A DNA stretch of 64,000 nucleotides. It comes from Trebonia kvetii (GTDB lineage: Bacteria > Actinomycetota > Actinomycetes > Streptosporangiales > Streptosporangiaceae). A program made the translations under genes and the position numbers. The stretch covers positions 596,519-660,518 of the forward strand of contig NZ_RPFW01000001.1 in assembly GCF_007827045.1 (NCBI RefSeq), read 5' to 3'. The notes below the pieces were generated by a model. That model was not told where the DNA came from. It made no database searches and worked only from the letters and a program-made list of their open reading frames with translations. Shown here piece after piece: positions 27,145 through 36,115 of the stretch (positions are counted from its first letter, which is position 1; the number at the start of each line of letters is the position of its first letter).

Positions 27145-27241
27145 AACCCCTCCTTGGGGATCGGAGACGGAGCGCTTGGTCTTGGGGGTCTGAGGGGGTC
27201 TGAGGGGTCTTGCGGGTCCTGCGGTAGGCGCCGCGGCCGGG

Positions 27242-28789
27242 TTAGCCGACGATGCCCGGTGCCCTCGTGGTGGCACGGATCACGTTCCACGACTGCGGCG
27301 GCAGGAGGCAGCTCCAGCCGTCTGGCTGACGCGTGGGAGGCTCTGCCTCCCTAGGCAGGACCCGGCCGGGCTCGGCAGCGGTGTTGACCTCGCGCTGGCC
27401 TGGAGTTCCGCCGAGTACCCGGTGGTGCACGGTGCTGCCGGGGGCGATGTCTCGCAGCCTGACGAAGAGCGGGCGGGCGGCGACCGGGTCACGGTTGACC
27501 GCGAACATCGTGACCTCCCCGGTCTCCCGGTTCGCCGTGCTCGTGATGTCCAGAGCCGGGACCTCACCGAAACGGCTGGCGGGGATGGTGTCGCAGGACA
27601 GGGCAGTGGCCACTACGACATCCCCGGCGAACCGGGCGACATCGCGCATGGGGTAGAAGATCGCCTGGCGCCAGGCAGGTCCGCCCGTCTGCGTCATGAT
27701 CGGGGCGCTGACGTTGGTGAGCAGCGACATGCAGGCGATGCGGACCCGCTGGCAGTGCCGCAGGATCGAGTTGAGCAGGCCGCCGACGACAACGGCGTCG
27801 GTGGCGGAGTACACGTTCTCGATGAGCTCGGGGGCATGCGTCCAGAACTTCCCGCTGTCCTGCCAGGAGTCGTCGGTGAACGAGACGTTCCACTCGTCGA
27901 GCGAGATGTCGATCCGCTTGGTTCCGCGTGCCTTGGCCTGGACGAAGTCACAGGCCGCGATCGCCTTATCCAGGTATGTGTCCAGATCGGCCGAGGCCGA
28001 CAGGTAACTTGCCAGGTCGTCACCGTACTGCCAGTAGTAGGCGTGCAGGGACAGGTAGTCTACGAGCCCGTACGTCCGCTCAAGCACCTCGGCGTCCCAG
28101 GCAGGGAAGCTGGGCATCTTGTGCTGCGAGCTGCCGGAGACCGCGAGCTCGATACTCGGATCCACCCGCTTCATGACAGTGGCCGCCTGGGCGGCGAGTT
28201 CGCCGTAGGAGCCGGCGCTGCGGTGGCCGACCTGCCAGGGCCCGTCCATCTCGTTGCCCAGGCACCAGGTCTTGATGCCGTACGGTTCCTTGGCGCCATG
28301 GCGGATGCGAAGATCTGAAAAGGCGGTCCCTGACCCGAAGTTGGCATACTCGATGAGGTTCCTTGCCTCCGCGATGCTGCGGGTGCCCAGGTTGACGGTG
28401 TACATCATTTCGGCGCCGACCAGGTCGAGCCAGTGGGCCATCTCACCGAGGCCGAAGGTGTTGCGCTCGACGCTCCGCCAGGCGAGATCGAGCCGCGACG
28501 GACGGTCCTCGACCGGCCCGACACCGTCCTCCCAGTCATAGTTCGAGGCGAAATTGCCGCCCGGGTAGCGCACGACCGTTGTGCCTAGTTCCCTGACTAG
28601 CTCGGCGACGTCGAGGCGGTTGCCGTCCGCGTCCGCCGCCGGATGGCCGGGCTCGTAGATGCCGCCGTAGACGCACCGGCCGAGATGCTCGACGAAGCTG
28701 CCGAACAGCCGGCGGTCGATTTCCCCCAGCTCCACGGCCGGGTCGACCACCGCAAGCGCCGCCGTTGCTGACCGGTTCTGGCCCATCAT
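27242..28789 (-). CDS. GH51 alpha-L-arabinofuranosidase (1)
   Basis: This 515-residue enzyme releases terminal arabinose from arabinan or arabinoxylan fragments. GH51 signatures are FVEHLGRCVYGGIYEPGHP, RYPGGNFASNYDWEDGVGP, the acid/base glutamate in WCLGNEMDGPWQVGH, and the nucleophile in ISLDEWNVSF. There is no signal peptide, so it acts inside the cell on imported oligosaccharides. Its start overlaps the end of the second GH51 gene by 4 bp and its end lies about 100 bp before the binding-protein gene. Confidence 0.95.
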   Translation of the reverse strand: MMGQNRSATAALAVVDPAVELGEIDRRLFGSFVEHLGRCVYGGIYEPGHPAADADGNRLDVAELVRELGTTVVRYPGGNFASNYDWEDGVGPVEDRPSRLDLAWRSVERNTFGLGEMAHWLDLVGAEMMYTVNLGTRSIAEARNLIEYANFGSGTAFSDLRIRHGAKEPYGIKTWCLGNEMDGPWQVGHRSAGSYGELAAQAATVMKRVDPSIELAVSGSSQHKMPSFPAWDAEVLERTYGLVDYLSLHAYYWQYGDDLASYLSASADLDTYLDKAIAACDFVQAKARGTKRIDISLDEWNVSFTDDSWQDSGKFWTHAPELIENVYSATDAVVVGGLLNSILRHCQRVRIACMSLLTNVSAPIMTQTGGPAWRQAIFYPMRDVARFAGDVVVATALSCDTIPASRFGEVPALDITSTANRETGEVTMFAVNRDPVAARPLFVRLRDIAPGSTVHHRVLGGTPGQREVNTAAEPGRVLPREAEPPTRQPDGWSCLLPPQSWNVIRATTRAPGIVG

Positions 28790-30249
28790 GCGCCGACCGG
28801 CACTTCGACAGAGGCGAAGGAGCTCGGCGGCATGTCCAGGACGAGGACCTCCCCGGCCGGGGACTCGGTGAACTCACTCAGCGCCGCACTCTGCACGCCG
28901 GGAACGGGCGAGGGATCATCGCTCGCGGTCACGTATCGCGCCCGCGCCGTTCCGGTGAACTTCCACTCGCTGAGCCGGATTTCGACCCTCTCGGCGTGCT
29001 CGGAGCGGTTGACCACCGTCATCGCGAGCCGGGAGCCTGGTTCGTCGGTGGTCACCGCGGCATCGATCAGGTTGAAGGGGCCCAGATCGTCGAGGGGGTA
29101 CGGCCACCGGCCCGCGGGGGCGGGCGCGGGCACCTGCTCGCCAACGACCAGGGCATCGAGCGCGACGGCGAGATGGGACTGCGAGTGCAGCAGGAACGGG
29201 TAGTAGATGGGCTGCACGACCGCCCCGTCCGGGGTAGTGACGACGGGGGCGATCGCGTTGACCATCTGCGCGAGGTTGGCCATGGCCACCCACTCGCAGT
29301 TGCGGACGAAGATATTGAGATACGTTCCGACCGCCAGCGCGTCGGAGAAGTTGAACCGCTCTTCGAGCGCGCCGGTCATGCTCCGGTACCAGACGTTCCA
29401 CTCGTCGTAGACCAGGCGCGGCGCACGGGACAGGCCGTGGTTGTAGGCCGCGCGGCGCAGCAGGCCGCTCGCCACCGAGATCGCCCGCTCCGCGTTGTGC
29501 GGTGCGAGGACATTGCACCAGTAGTCCTCCGACCCCGAGTACAGGTGGATCGAGTGCAGGTCGACTAGCGGCGCGAGTGCGTCGATGACCTTCCTGTCCC
29601 AGTCCGTCCAGCCGAGCTCGCCGCAGGAGACCAGCCGGGCCGACGGGTCGACGAGCTTGATCGCCCGGGCCCACCGGGTCGCCTCGGCGATGTACTCCTC
29701 GGCCGACATCGCGCCGATCTGCCATTCGCCGTAGACCTCATTGCCCAGGCCCCACCACTGGACGCCGTAGGCTCCCTCGTGGCCGTTGGCCCGGCGCCGG
29801 GCCGCCCAGTAGGTCGCGCGCTGCCCGTTGCAGTACTCCACCCACGCCAGGGCCTCTTTCAGGTCGCCCGTTCCCATGTTGAAGCAGATGTACGGCTCGG
29901 CTCCGAGGGCGGCGCAGTAGTCCATGAACTCATCGGTACCGAACTGGTTGGACTCAGTACCGCTCCAGGCAAGCTCAGAACGCACCGGCCGGCCGCCGCG
30001 AGGCCCTACTCCGTCTTCCCAGTGGTAATTGGACACGAAGTTGCCGCCAGGCCAGCGCAGCACGCTGAGTCGCAGGTCGCGCAGGAGCCCGAGGACGTCT
30101 GTACGGAATCCGCGCTCGTCGGAAAGGGCAGAACCCTCGTCGTAGAGGCCACCGTAAATGCACCGTCCCAGGTGCTCAACAAAGCCACCGAATATTCTCC
30201 GATCCAGCGCCCCGAGTTTGCGGCGCGGATCGATGAATATCTGGGTCAT
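28786..30249 (-). CDS. GH51 alpha-L-arabinofuranosidase (2)
   Basis: The 487-residue paralogue of the next gene has FVEHLGRCIYGGLYDEGSAL, LRWPGGNFVSNYHWEDGVGP, the acid/base in WGLGNEVYGEWQIGA and the nucleophile in LVYDEWNVWY. It also lacks a signal peptide. ATG 30249 has AGGAG 8 nt upstream; an earlier in-frame start is less convincing. It is the first gene of the operon and faces the divergent LacI gene across 390 bp. The two enzymes differ enough to suggest different linkage or chain-length preferences. Confidence 0.94.
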   Translation of the reverse strand: MTQIFIDPRRKLGALDRRIFGGFVEHLGRCIYGGLYDEGSALSDERGFRTDVLGLLRDLRLSVLRWPGGNFVSNYHWEDGVGPRGGRPVRSELAWSGTESNQFGTDEFMDYCAALGAEPYICFNMGTGDLKEALAWVEYCNGQRATYWAARRRANGHEGAYGVQWWGLGNEVYGEWQIGAMSAEEYIAEATRWARAIKLVDPSARLVSCGELGWTDWDRKVIDALAPLVDLHSIHLYSGSEDYWCNVLAPHNAERAISVASGLLRRAAYNHGLSRAPRLVYDEWNVWYRSMTGALEERFNFSDALAVGTYLNIFVRNCEWVAMANLAQMVNAIAPVVTTPDGAVVQPIYYPFLLHSQSHLAVALDALVVGEQVPAPAPAGRWPYPLDDLGPFNLIDAAVTTDEPGSRLAMTVVNRSEHAERVEIRLSEWKFTGTARARYVTASDDPSPVPGVQSAALSEFTESPAGEVLVLDMPPSSFASVEVPVGA

Positions 30250-30639
30250 AATAGGCTCCTGTTCGTGCAGCACCCGCGTGCTGAGATGTGAGGGAAACGG
30301 CTGAGGGCGCGTTTCAGCCACGGAGTAAGTGAGAGTGAGAAAGGGGTGATAGCCAGGCCGGATGGACTCACTGGCATGGAATCATCGGACAGAGAGTTGT
30401 CCGTAACCCCGTGGCATGGCGGTACCACTAGGCGTTATCTAGGAACCGGGCAAGCCGGGGCCTAGACGATCGCTGGCGTCCCGTCTAGGATCGCCGCCGA
30501 AATAACTCGAAGTTTTCCTTGTAGTAACTGGCCTGACGTTCTCCCTTGCTTGAGGTTCAACGTTATACCTGTAGTATGTACCTGATCCTCGATTCACCTG
30601 TCAAGGCTTTCTTATCCACCTGCTGACACCGGAGGCAGA
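30250..30639. promoter_or_regulatory. Divergent control region of the arabinan operon and LacI gene
   Basis: These 390 bp carry no gene. They contain the inverted repeat at 30461-30489. Close to the LacI gene an AT-richer stretch (about 30520-30590) holds two related sequences, CCTTGTAGTA and CCTGTAGTA, the second embedded in ATAC-CTGTA-GTAT. These are the most likely sites for promoters and LacI operators. Confidence 0.5.
30461..30489. promoter_or_regulatory. Inverted repeat CCTAGACG-N13-CGTCTAGG
   Basis: Perfect 8-bp arms with a 13-nt spacer lie midway between the divergent genes, so this is a candidate operator. The long spacer is unusual for a LacI dimer. Confidence 0.4.
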
Positions 30640-31668
30640 GTGCCAACTGTCACGCTCCGCGACGTCGCCGCCCGGGCTGGCGTCTCGATCAAGACCGTCT
30701 CGAACGTCGTCCACAACGTCGGGGGGAAGGTTTCACCGCAGACCGCGGACCGCGTGCGCCAGGCCATCGAGGAGCTCGGGTACCGGCCGAATCTGTCGGC
30801 GCGGCGCCTGCGCAGCGGGCACAGCCGGGTGATCGCCCTGGCACTCCCCGACCTGCGCAACCCTTACTTCGCCGACGTGGCAGCGGCAACGATCACGGCG
30901 GCACGCGATCGGGGCTACAACGTGTTCATCGAGCAGACCGGCGGCAGCGCGGAGGCCGAGCTGGACGCTATCGAGGGAATGAGCGACCCGATGATCGAGG
31001 GCGTCATCATCGCGCCGCTGCTTCTCGATCAGCGGCAACTGGCGGGCCGGGACCTCCCCCTGCCGCTGGTCCTGCTTGGCCAGCGTGAGCCCGGTTTCGC
31101 CTGCGACCAGGTCAGCGTGGACAACATGGAAGCCTCCCGCCAGGTCACGGCGCACCTGATCGGCCGGGGTTACCGCAGGATCGCCATTATCGGACGGCAG
31201 GACGACGTGCCTGATGTCACCGCCGTGCAGCGCATCGATGGTTACCGGCGGGCGCTGAAGGAGGCGGGCATCGAGGCCGACGCGAGCCTGGCGCCGGTGC
31301 TGCGGCAAACTCCCTACAGCCGGGCGGCGGGCGCCCAGTGCATGGCGTCACTGCTCGAGCTGCTCCAGCCGCCGGACGCCGTCTACTGCCTGGCGGATGT
31401 GCTGGCCTTCGGCGCCTTGTCGGCGCTGCATGCGGCCGGGCTTCGGGTGCCAGAAGACATGGGCCTGGCCGGCTTCGACGGCCTCGAAGAAGCCCGCTAC
31501 CGGGTGCCGACGCTCACGACCGTGGCGCCCGACCTGGAGCAGATGGCGCAGGCAGCGGTCGATGCCCTGATCGAGCGAATCCAGTCGGACGAGAACATCG
31601 GTCCCCGGGACATCACCTGTGACTTCGATCTGATCCTTGGCCACAGCAGCGAAGCTAGTCGCGGGTGA
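30640..31668 (+). CDS. LacI family regulator divergent from the arabinan operon
   Basis: The 342-residue regulator has the HTH TLRDVARAGVSIKTVSN-type segment (TLRDVAARAGVSIKTVSN, hinge ELGYRPNLSARRLRSG), then a sugar-binding core (VIALALPDLRNPYFADVAAA, GLAGFDGLEEARYRVPTLTT). GTG 30640 has GGAGG 5 nt upstream. Its divergent position suggests it represses the arabinofuranosidase/transporter/ara operon and itself through the shared region; the effector is probably arabinose or an arabino-oligosaccharide. Two LacI proteins thus bracket one pathway. Confidence 0.92.
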   Translation: MPTVTLRDVAARAGVSIKTVSNVVHNVGGKVSPQTADRVRQAIEELGYRPNLSARRLRSGHSRVIALALPDLRNPYFADVAAATITAARDRGYNVFIEQTGGSAEAELDAIEGMSDPMIEGVIIAPLLLDQRQLAGRDLPLPLVLLGQREPGFACDQVSVDNMEASRQVTAHLIGRGYRRIAIIGRQDDVPDVTAVQRIDGYRRALKEAGIEADASLAPVLRQTPYSRAAGAQCMASLLELLQPPDAVYCLADVLAFGALSALHAAGLRVPEDMGLAGFDGLEEARYRVPTLTTVAPDLEQMAQAAVDALIERIQSDENIGPRDITCDFDLILGHSSEASRG

Positions 31669-32542
31669 GGGGCAGGAGCTTTCTTGTCTCGTCGTCCGCC
31701 GGGGTGTAAACGGTGATGCGGCCATCTTGGGGGGCGGGGACCTGGAGCTCGCTGGTGGTGAAAGTCAGCGGGCCGGCGGCAGGGTGGATGAAGGTCCACG
31801 CGCGCGGCTGGTACTCGGCGACCTCGTGGCGTGCCCACAGCTCGGCGAAGTCGCTGCTCAGGCTGGACAGGCGGCGGATGTCTTCCTCCCAGTCCTTGTC
31901 GCCGACGTGCCTGGCGTAGTTCGCGCGGAAGCGGGCGACGCGGTAGGGGACCTCCTCGTCGTACTGCGGGAACTTCTCCCGCGCGGTGGGCTCGGTGAGC
32001 ACGCACCACAGCGTGTTCTGGTGGATGCACGGCAGCGAGTGCCAGTAACGGAACAGGTCGGTGTGAGCGTCGTTCTTGGCGAGGATGTCGGAGCGCGCGT
32101 TGGTCACCACGGCGGGCAGCGGGTCGAGCGCGTCGAGGATCTCCCTGATGGGCTCAGTGACCGGGCAGCGTCCCGAGGTGACGGACACCGGGACCGCCTC
32201 GGCCAGCACGTACATGTGCCAGCGCTCGGCGTGGTCGAGGCGGAGGGTGCGGGCGAGCGCGTCGAGCACCTGGATGCTCACGTTGATCTCGCGGCCCTGC
32301 TCAAGCCAGGTGTACCAGCTGACGCCCACCCCGGCGAGCAGCGCGAGCTCCTCGCGGCGCAGCCCCGGTGTGCGCCGCCGCAGCCCGGCGGGCATGCCGA
32401 AGTCCTCGGGTGACAGCCGCGCCCGGCGTGTTTTCAGGAACTGCCCGAGCTCGGCGCGCCGCAGCTCCGATACGGGCGGCGCTCCCTTCGGTTCGAAGGC
32501 GACCACGCGGTGCTTCCCTCCGTCCGCCGATCTCCGTCGCAA
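31655..32542 (-). CDS. MmyB-like XRE regulator
   Basis: This protein of about 295 residues has a helix-turn-helix (GLRREELALLAGVGVSWYTW, EQGREINVS) and then the MmyB-type ligand-binding domain (VVTNARSDILAKNDAHTDLF, ARFRANYARHVGD). In actinobacteria this family commonly controls an adjacent, divergent oxidoreductase or exporter gene. Here the divergent neighbour is the MFS exporter at 34607, from which an insertion element now separates it. The start is uncertain: ATG 32542, or GTG 32506. Its 3' end overlaps the end of the LacI gene by 14 bp. Confidence 0.85.
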   Translation of the reverse strand: MRRRSADGGKHRVVAFEPKGAPPVSELRRAELGQFLKTRRARLSPEDFGMPAGLRRRTPGLRREELALLAGVGVSWYTWLEQGREINVSIQVLDALARTLRLDHAERWHMYVLAEAVPVSVTSGRCPVTEPIREILDALDPLPAVVTNARSDILAKNDAHTDLFRYWHSLPCIHQNTLWCVLTEPTAREKFPQYDEEVPYRVARFRANYARHVGDKDWEEDIRRLSSLSSDFAELWARHEVAEYQPRAWTFIHPAAGPLTFTTSELQVPAPQDGRITVYTPADDETRKLLPLTRD

Positions 32543-32652
32543 GGCTCAAAGACCACCGTAACCGCCGCCTCTGACATTCGGGGAAAAGCGCTGGCGACCG
32601 GGGTGTGCGCCAATTTTGTAGGTAGCCAAGATCATCTTCGGGCCTGGGCTGG

Positions 32653-33906
32653 TTAGGCGGTTCGCGTCTGAGTGTCGGGAGTGTTGCAGATGGCTTCCCA
32701 CTTGCTGCTGGCCTCGCGGCAGCGCAGGGTGATGATGGAGTCTGCGCCGCTGGTGGTCCAGTGCATTCCTGCCTGTTTGAGGCGCTGGCCGACGATGGTC
32801 TTGCAGCCGGCCTCGACGACTCCGGAGCCGACGAACAGGCCGCACTGCCGGAACCACTTGTAGCGCATCCGGGGGGCGTTGTTGAGGAAGTACCCGAGTT
32901 CCTTGTCGGCCTCGGTTTTCTTGGTTCCTTCGAGGGGGAACTCGCGGACGGCAGCCTCGATGCCGTCGATGTAGCCGTAGTCGAGGTCTTCGAGCCGGGC
33001 TTCCAGCCATTCGCCGTAGTGGTCCAGCAGCATGAACTCCAGGGACCGTGCCAGGCTGTGCAGGTGCTCGCGGGCATGGTAAAGGTCGACGATCTGGGTG
33101 GCCGCGGGGAACGTACCGGTTACGAGATTCCAGATCCAGGCGGCGCCGTCACCGATGAAGGTCAGCTGCCGGACGTGGTCGGCGCCGCGGCGGATCCCTT
33201 CTGCTTTCACCAGGCCGGCGAAGGCGCTCGCGGTCTCGAAGCTGGCGATGTAGCTGGAGGAGGCCCGGTCCCGGACCGGGTAGCCCTCGTCGCTGAGTTC
33301 CGACTGGTTGAAAAAGACGGCGAGCTTGACCTCGCGGGTGCGGGCGCGGCCGTCTTCGCCCCTGCCTTCCCGGCCCGCCGTCTCCCTGGCAGTCATCGGG
33401 ACGCCGGTGCCGTCGATCACGCCGTAGAGCATGTCCGGGGCCGGCCGCAGCGGCAGCGGGACCAGCTTGCGGGCGGCGGTCAGCGCCGCCCGCTCGCGGT
33501 CCCGCGCTGCGTGCGCGGCGCCGCTGGCCTCGGCAGCGCGCTCGGTGCGCTTGACGGTCAGGCGTATCCCGGCCAGGTCTTCCAGCATGGCGGCTGCCCC
33601 GGCGAATGGCCCTGCCGCTGCGGCCTTGTCGTTCATCGCGGTCAGGCCCGGGGACAGGGAAGCGCCGGCCACGCCGAGTTCGGCGTCGCGCGGCGCCAGG
33701 CCGTGCTTGCACTCCGCGCAGTGATACCAGGCGCGGTTCAGCGTGACCGGGCCCAGCACCGTGTCGATGACCTTTTCCCGGTAGGAGATGAATTCCGCCC
33801 GGTGGCCGTTCCCGCACGGCACCCGGGGGCCGCGGTGACCCCGGTCGGCAGACAGCAGCTCCCCGAGCATGCCGGCCCCGACCTTGAGCATCCCGGCCCG
33901 GATCAC
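32653..33906 (-). CDS. ISKra4-family transposase, main reading frame
   Basis: The 417-codon frame from GTG 33906 has zinc-ribbon-like cysteines (WYHCAECKHGLAPRD), the DDE core Asp in YGVIDGTGVPM, the second Asp in TFIGDGAAWIWN with VDLYHAREHL, and a C-terminal GSGVVEAGCKTIVGQRLKQ segment with the Glu. The frame stays open upstream of the GTG as far as the run AAAAGGGGGGC at about 34,015-34,025, overlapping the end of the upstream gene. The true product is therefore probably a frameshift fusion of about 596 residues rather than this frame alone. The transposase moves the 1900-bp element. Confidence 0.88.
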   Translation of the reverse strand: MIRAGMLKVGAGMLGELLSADRGHRGPRVPCGNGHRAEFISYREKVIDTVLGPVTLNRAWYHCAECKHGLAPRDAELGVAGASLSPGLTAMNDKAAAAGPFAGAAAMLEDLAGIRLTVKRTERAAEASGAAHAARDRERAALTAARKLVPLPLRPAPDMLYGVIDGTGVPMTARETAGREGRGEDGRARTREVKLAVFFNQSELSDEGYPVRDRASSSYIASFETASAFAGLVKAEGIRRGADHVRQLTFIGDGAAWIWNLVTGTFPAATQIVDLYHAREHLHSLARSLEFMLLDHYGEWLEARLEDLDYGYIDGIEAAVREFPLEGTKKTEADKELGYFLNNAPRMRYKWFRQCGLFVGSGVVEAGCKTIVGQRLKQAGMHWTTSGADSIITLRCREASSKWEAICNTPDTQTRTA

Positions 33907-34007
33907 CGTCTCCGCGGCCTCCAGGCCGGCATCTCCGCAGCCCAGCGCCCGGGCGGCTTCCCCCGCCAGCCGCGTGATCTCGGCGGCCCGCTCGTCCGCG
34001 AGCTCCT

Positions 34008-34442
34008 TCAGGAGCCCCCCTTTTCCCCTCCCGTCGCGGAGGGGTCCTCATCGCCGGCCTCGCCTGGCGGAGCCACCGGGCGCGCGTCGCAGATCGCCTC
34101 GTTTACCTCCGTGACCTGCCCGACCAGGTCACGGAACCGCTGGTAGGCCGCTGCCTCACGCCGGATCTTGTCCAGTTCCGGGCCCGGCCGCAGGTGCCGG
34201 GTCTGCGTCCGGCCCTCCACCCGCCGGGTCAGGTTGTACTGCGGGCCGTGACCCGGGTGACCAGGCGCCGCGCAGGCGCAGTTCGGCTTCCCGCACTTAC
34301 GGCGCACCTCGTTCAGCGACCCGGGCCGGAAGTCCCCGACCCGGGCAAGCTGCTGGTAAAGCTCCGCTCGCCGCCGTTCCAGTTCCGGCAGCTCATCGGG
34401 TTCCTCCGGCACCACAGCCTCCAATCTGAGTAATGACAACAC
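34008..34442 (-). CDS. DUF6788-like protein, first frame of the ISKra4 element
   Basis: The 144-residue product has the pattern of the small protein found at the 5' end of many actinobacterial ISKra4-like elements: ERRRAELYQQLARVGDFRPG, RRKCGKPNCACAAPGHPGHG (a Cys-rich zinc-binding-like segment) and PQYNLTRRVEGRTQTRHL. It ends 6 codons after a GAAAAGGGGGGC run. The next frame is open across that run, so ribosomes slipping back one base would fuse it to the transposase. Family name from memory; the structural role as a DNA-binding N-terminus is inferred. Confidence 0.75.
   Translation of the reverse strand: MLSLLRLEAVVPEEPDELPELERRRAELYQQLARVGDFRPGSLNEVRRKCGKPNCACAAPGHPGHGPQYNLTRRVEGRTQTRHLRPGPELDKIRREAAAYQRFRDLVGQVTEVNEAICDARPVAPPGEAGDEDPSATGGEKGGS
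34015..34026 (-). promoter_or_regulatory. Putative -1 ribosomal frameshift site
   Basis: In the frame of the first gene the codons read GAA AAG GGG GGC. Both A-AAG-GGG and G-GGG-GGC fit the X-XXY-YYZ slippery pattern, and slipping back one base enters the transposase frame, which is open here. The stop of the first frame follows two codons later. Confidence 0.65.
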
Positions 34443-34517
34443 TCAGACTAGGCCGACAGCCAGCTACGATCCAGAACCCCTATGAATGTGTCGCACACCC
34501 TGGCGACCGGAGTAAGA

Positions 34518-34533
34518 CGAACCCGTTCGGGAT
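34518..34533. repeat. Intergenic 16-bp motif, copy A
   Basis: CGAACCCGTTCGGGAT lies about 75 bp upstream of the MFS gene. Other copies are at 38556-38571, 56694-56709 (reverse) and, partial, at 48745-48761. Confidence 0.6.
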
Positions 34534-34606
34534 CATCCTGTTACTGGCAGCACCATGATCAGCGGGCTCTCTGATTGCCGGCCAGGCCGCCGCGATGCTG
34601 GGTTGC

Positions 34607-36058
34607 ATGACAGCTATTTCCGAGGACGTCGTCACGTTCGGCGGCGAGGCGCGCGACCGGGCGCGCTGGGTGATGCTCATCGTGCTGTTGTGCGGGCAGT
34701 TCATGGCGTTGCTCGACGTGACTGTGGTCAATGTGGCGATGCCGACGATCGGGCGGTCGCTGCACGCCTCCGGTGCGGAGCTGCAACTGGTCATCGCCGG
34801 TTACACCGTGAGCTACGCGATGCTGCTAATCACCGGGGCGCGGCTGGGAGACCTGTTCGGCCGGCGGCGGATGTTCCTGCTGGGTGTCGCTGGGTTCACC
34901 CTGGCCTCGCTGCTGTGCGGGCTCGCGCCGGACATCGGCGTGCTTATCGCGGCCAGGTTCGTGCAGGGCGCGGGGGCGGCGGCGATGATGCCGCAGATCA
35001 TGACCGTGATCCAGCTGCGATTCTCCGGGGCCGCGCGCGCCAGGGCGCTGAGCGCCTACACCGCGGTGCTGTCGTCCGGCTTCGTCGCCGGGCAGGTGAT
35101 CGGCGGCGTGCTGGTGACGGCCGACCTGTTCGGCGAGTCGTGGCGGCCGGTATTCCTGGTCAACGTGCCGATCGGGCTGGCGGTACTGCTGGTGCTGCCG
35201 CGCGTGATGGAGGCAGACGTGCCGAGCCGGAGCAAGCGGCTCGACCTGCCCGGCCTGCTGGTGGCCGTGCCGGCGGTGTGCCTGGTGGTGCTGCCGTTGA
35301 TGCTGGGGCACCAGGAGCACTGGCCCGCGTGGTCGCTCGCGTGCATCGGCCTGGGGTTGGCGCTGGTTCCCGTCTTTCTTTACACCGAACGGTTGGTGGC
35401 TTCGCGCGGCGGCCACCCGCTGCTGTCGCTGTCGGTGTTCCGCTCCCCCGGGCTGCTGCCCGGGCTCGCCACGATGACGCTGCTCATGGTCACCTACGGC
35501 GGGTTCCTGTTCAGCTTCGCGATTCACCTGCAGGCGGGGCTCGGCGACAGCGCGCTGCGGGCCGGGCTGACCTGCGCGCCGTGCGCGGCGGCGTTCGGCC
35601 TGTGCGGGTACTTCTGGCGGCGATTGCCCGCCTCGTGGCATCCGCTGCTGACGGTGTGCGGCGCGGCCGTCGCGGCCTGCGGGTACCTGTCGCTCGCCGC
35701 CCTGCTGCGCGGCGGCGGGTCAGGCGGCGGCCTGCTGCAGGTGTCGCTCGTGCTGATCGGCGGGTTCCTCGCGGTCGCCTTCAGCCCGCTCGTCACGCAG
35801 GCGCTGGTGCGGGTGCCGCTGCACCAGGCGGCCGACGCGAGCGGGCTGCTGACCACGGCGATGCAGCTGAGCCAGGCGGTAGGCGTGGCGGTGTTCGGGA
35901 GCCTGTTCCTGACGCTTGACGCGCGGCCGGGCGGTGCGGCGGTCGTCTCGGGGCACGCGGTGTTCGTGACGCTCGCCGCGATCGCGGCGACGCTGGTCTG
36001 CGGGGCGTTCGCCGCTCTTCCGCTGGTGCGGGCGGTACGGACCGCGGGAACAGAGTGA
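34607..36058 (+). CDS. MFS exporter, DHA2 (14-helix) type
   Basis: This drug:proton antiporter of about 483 residues has hydrophobic segments for some 14 helices. Motif A appears as GARLGDLFGRRRMFLLG in the first cytoplasmic loop, and the DHA2 start LIVLLCGQFMALLDVTVVNV precedes it. It probably pumps out a toxic compound or antibiotic. ATG 34607 was chosen over 34595 because it begins where similarity normally starts, though neither has a clear RBS. Its likely regulator is the divergent MmyB-like XRE protein, now separated by the insertion element. Confidence 0.9.
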   Translation: MTAISEDVVTFGGEARDRARWVMLIVLLCGQFMALLDVTVVNVAMPTIGRSLHASGAELQLVIAGYTVSYAMLLITGARLGDLFGRRRMFLLGVAGFTLASLLCGLAPDIGVLIAARFVQGAGAAAMMPQIMTVIQLRFSGAARARALSAYTAVLSSGFVAGQVIGGVLVTADLFGESWRPVFLVNVPIGLAVLLVLPRVMEADVPSRSKRLDLPGLLVAVPAVCLVVLPLMLGHQEHWPAWSLACIGLGLALVPVFLYTERLVASRGGHPLLSLSVFRSPGLLPGLATMTLLMVTYGGFLFSFAIHLQAGLGDSALRAGLTCAPCAAAFGLCGYFWRRLPASWHPLLTVCGAAVAACGYLSLAALLRGGGSGGGLLQVSLVLIGGFLAVAFSPLVTQALVRVPLHQAADASGLLTTAMQLSQAVGVAVFGSLFLTLDARPGGAAVVSGHAVFVTLAAIAATLVCGAFAALPLVRAVRTAGTE

Positions 36059-36115
36059 CGACTGGGGCTGGGGTTATTCCGTTACAGTTTTCCTGGCATT
36101 TCTGGCTCGTGGGGG

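Larger units (their letters stand above)
32601..34500 (-). mobile_element. ISKra4-family insertion sequence, 1900 bp
   Basis: Both ends begin GGGTGTGCG (left at 32601, right as its complement ending at 34500), and the terminal 22 bp match at 16 positions. The flanks carry the direct repeat TGGCGACCG at 32592-32600 and 34501-34509. GGG ends and a 9-bp duplication fit the ISKra4 family. The element splits the intergenic region between the XRE regulator and MFS genes. Confidence 0.88.
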
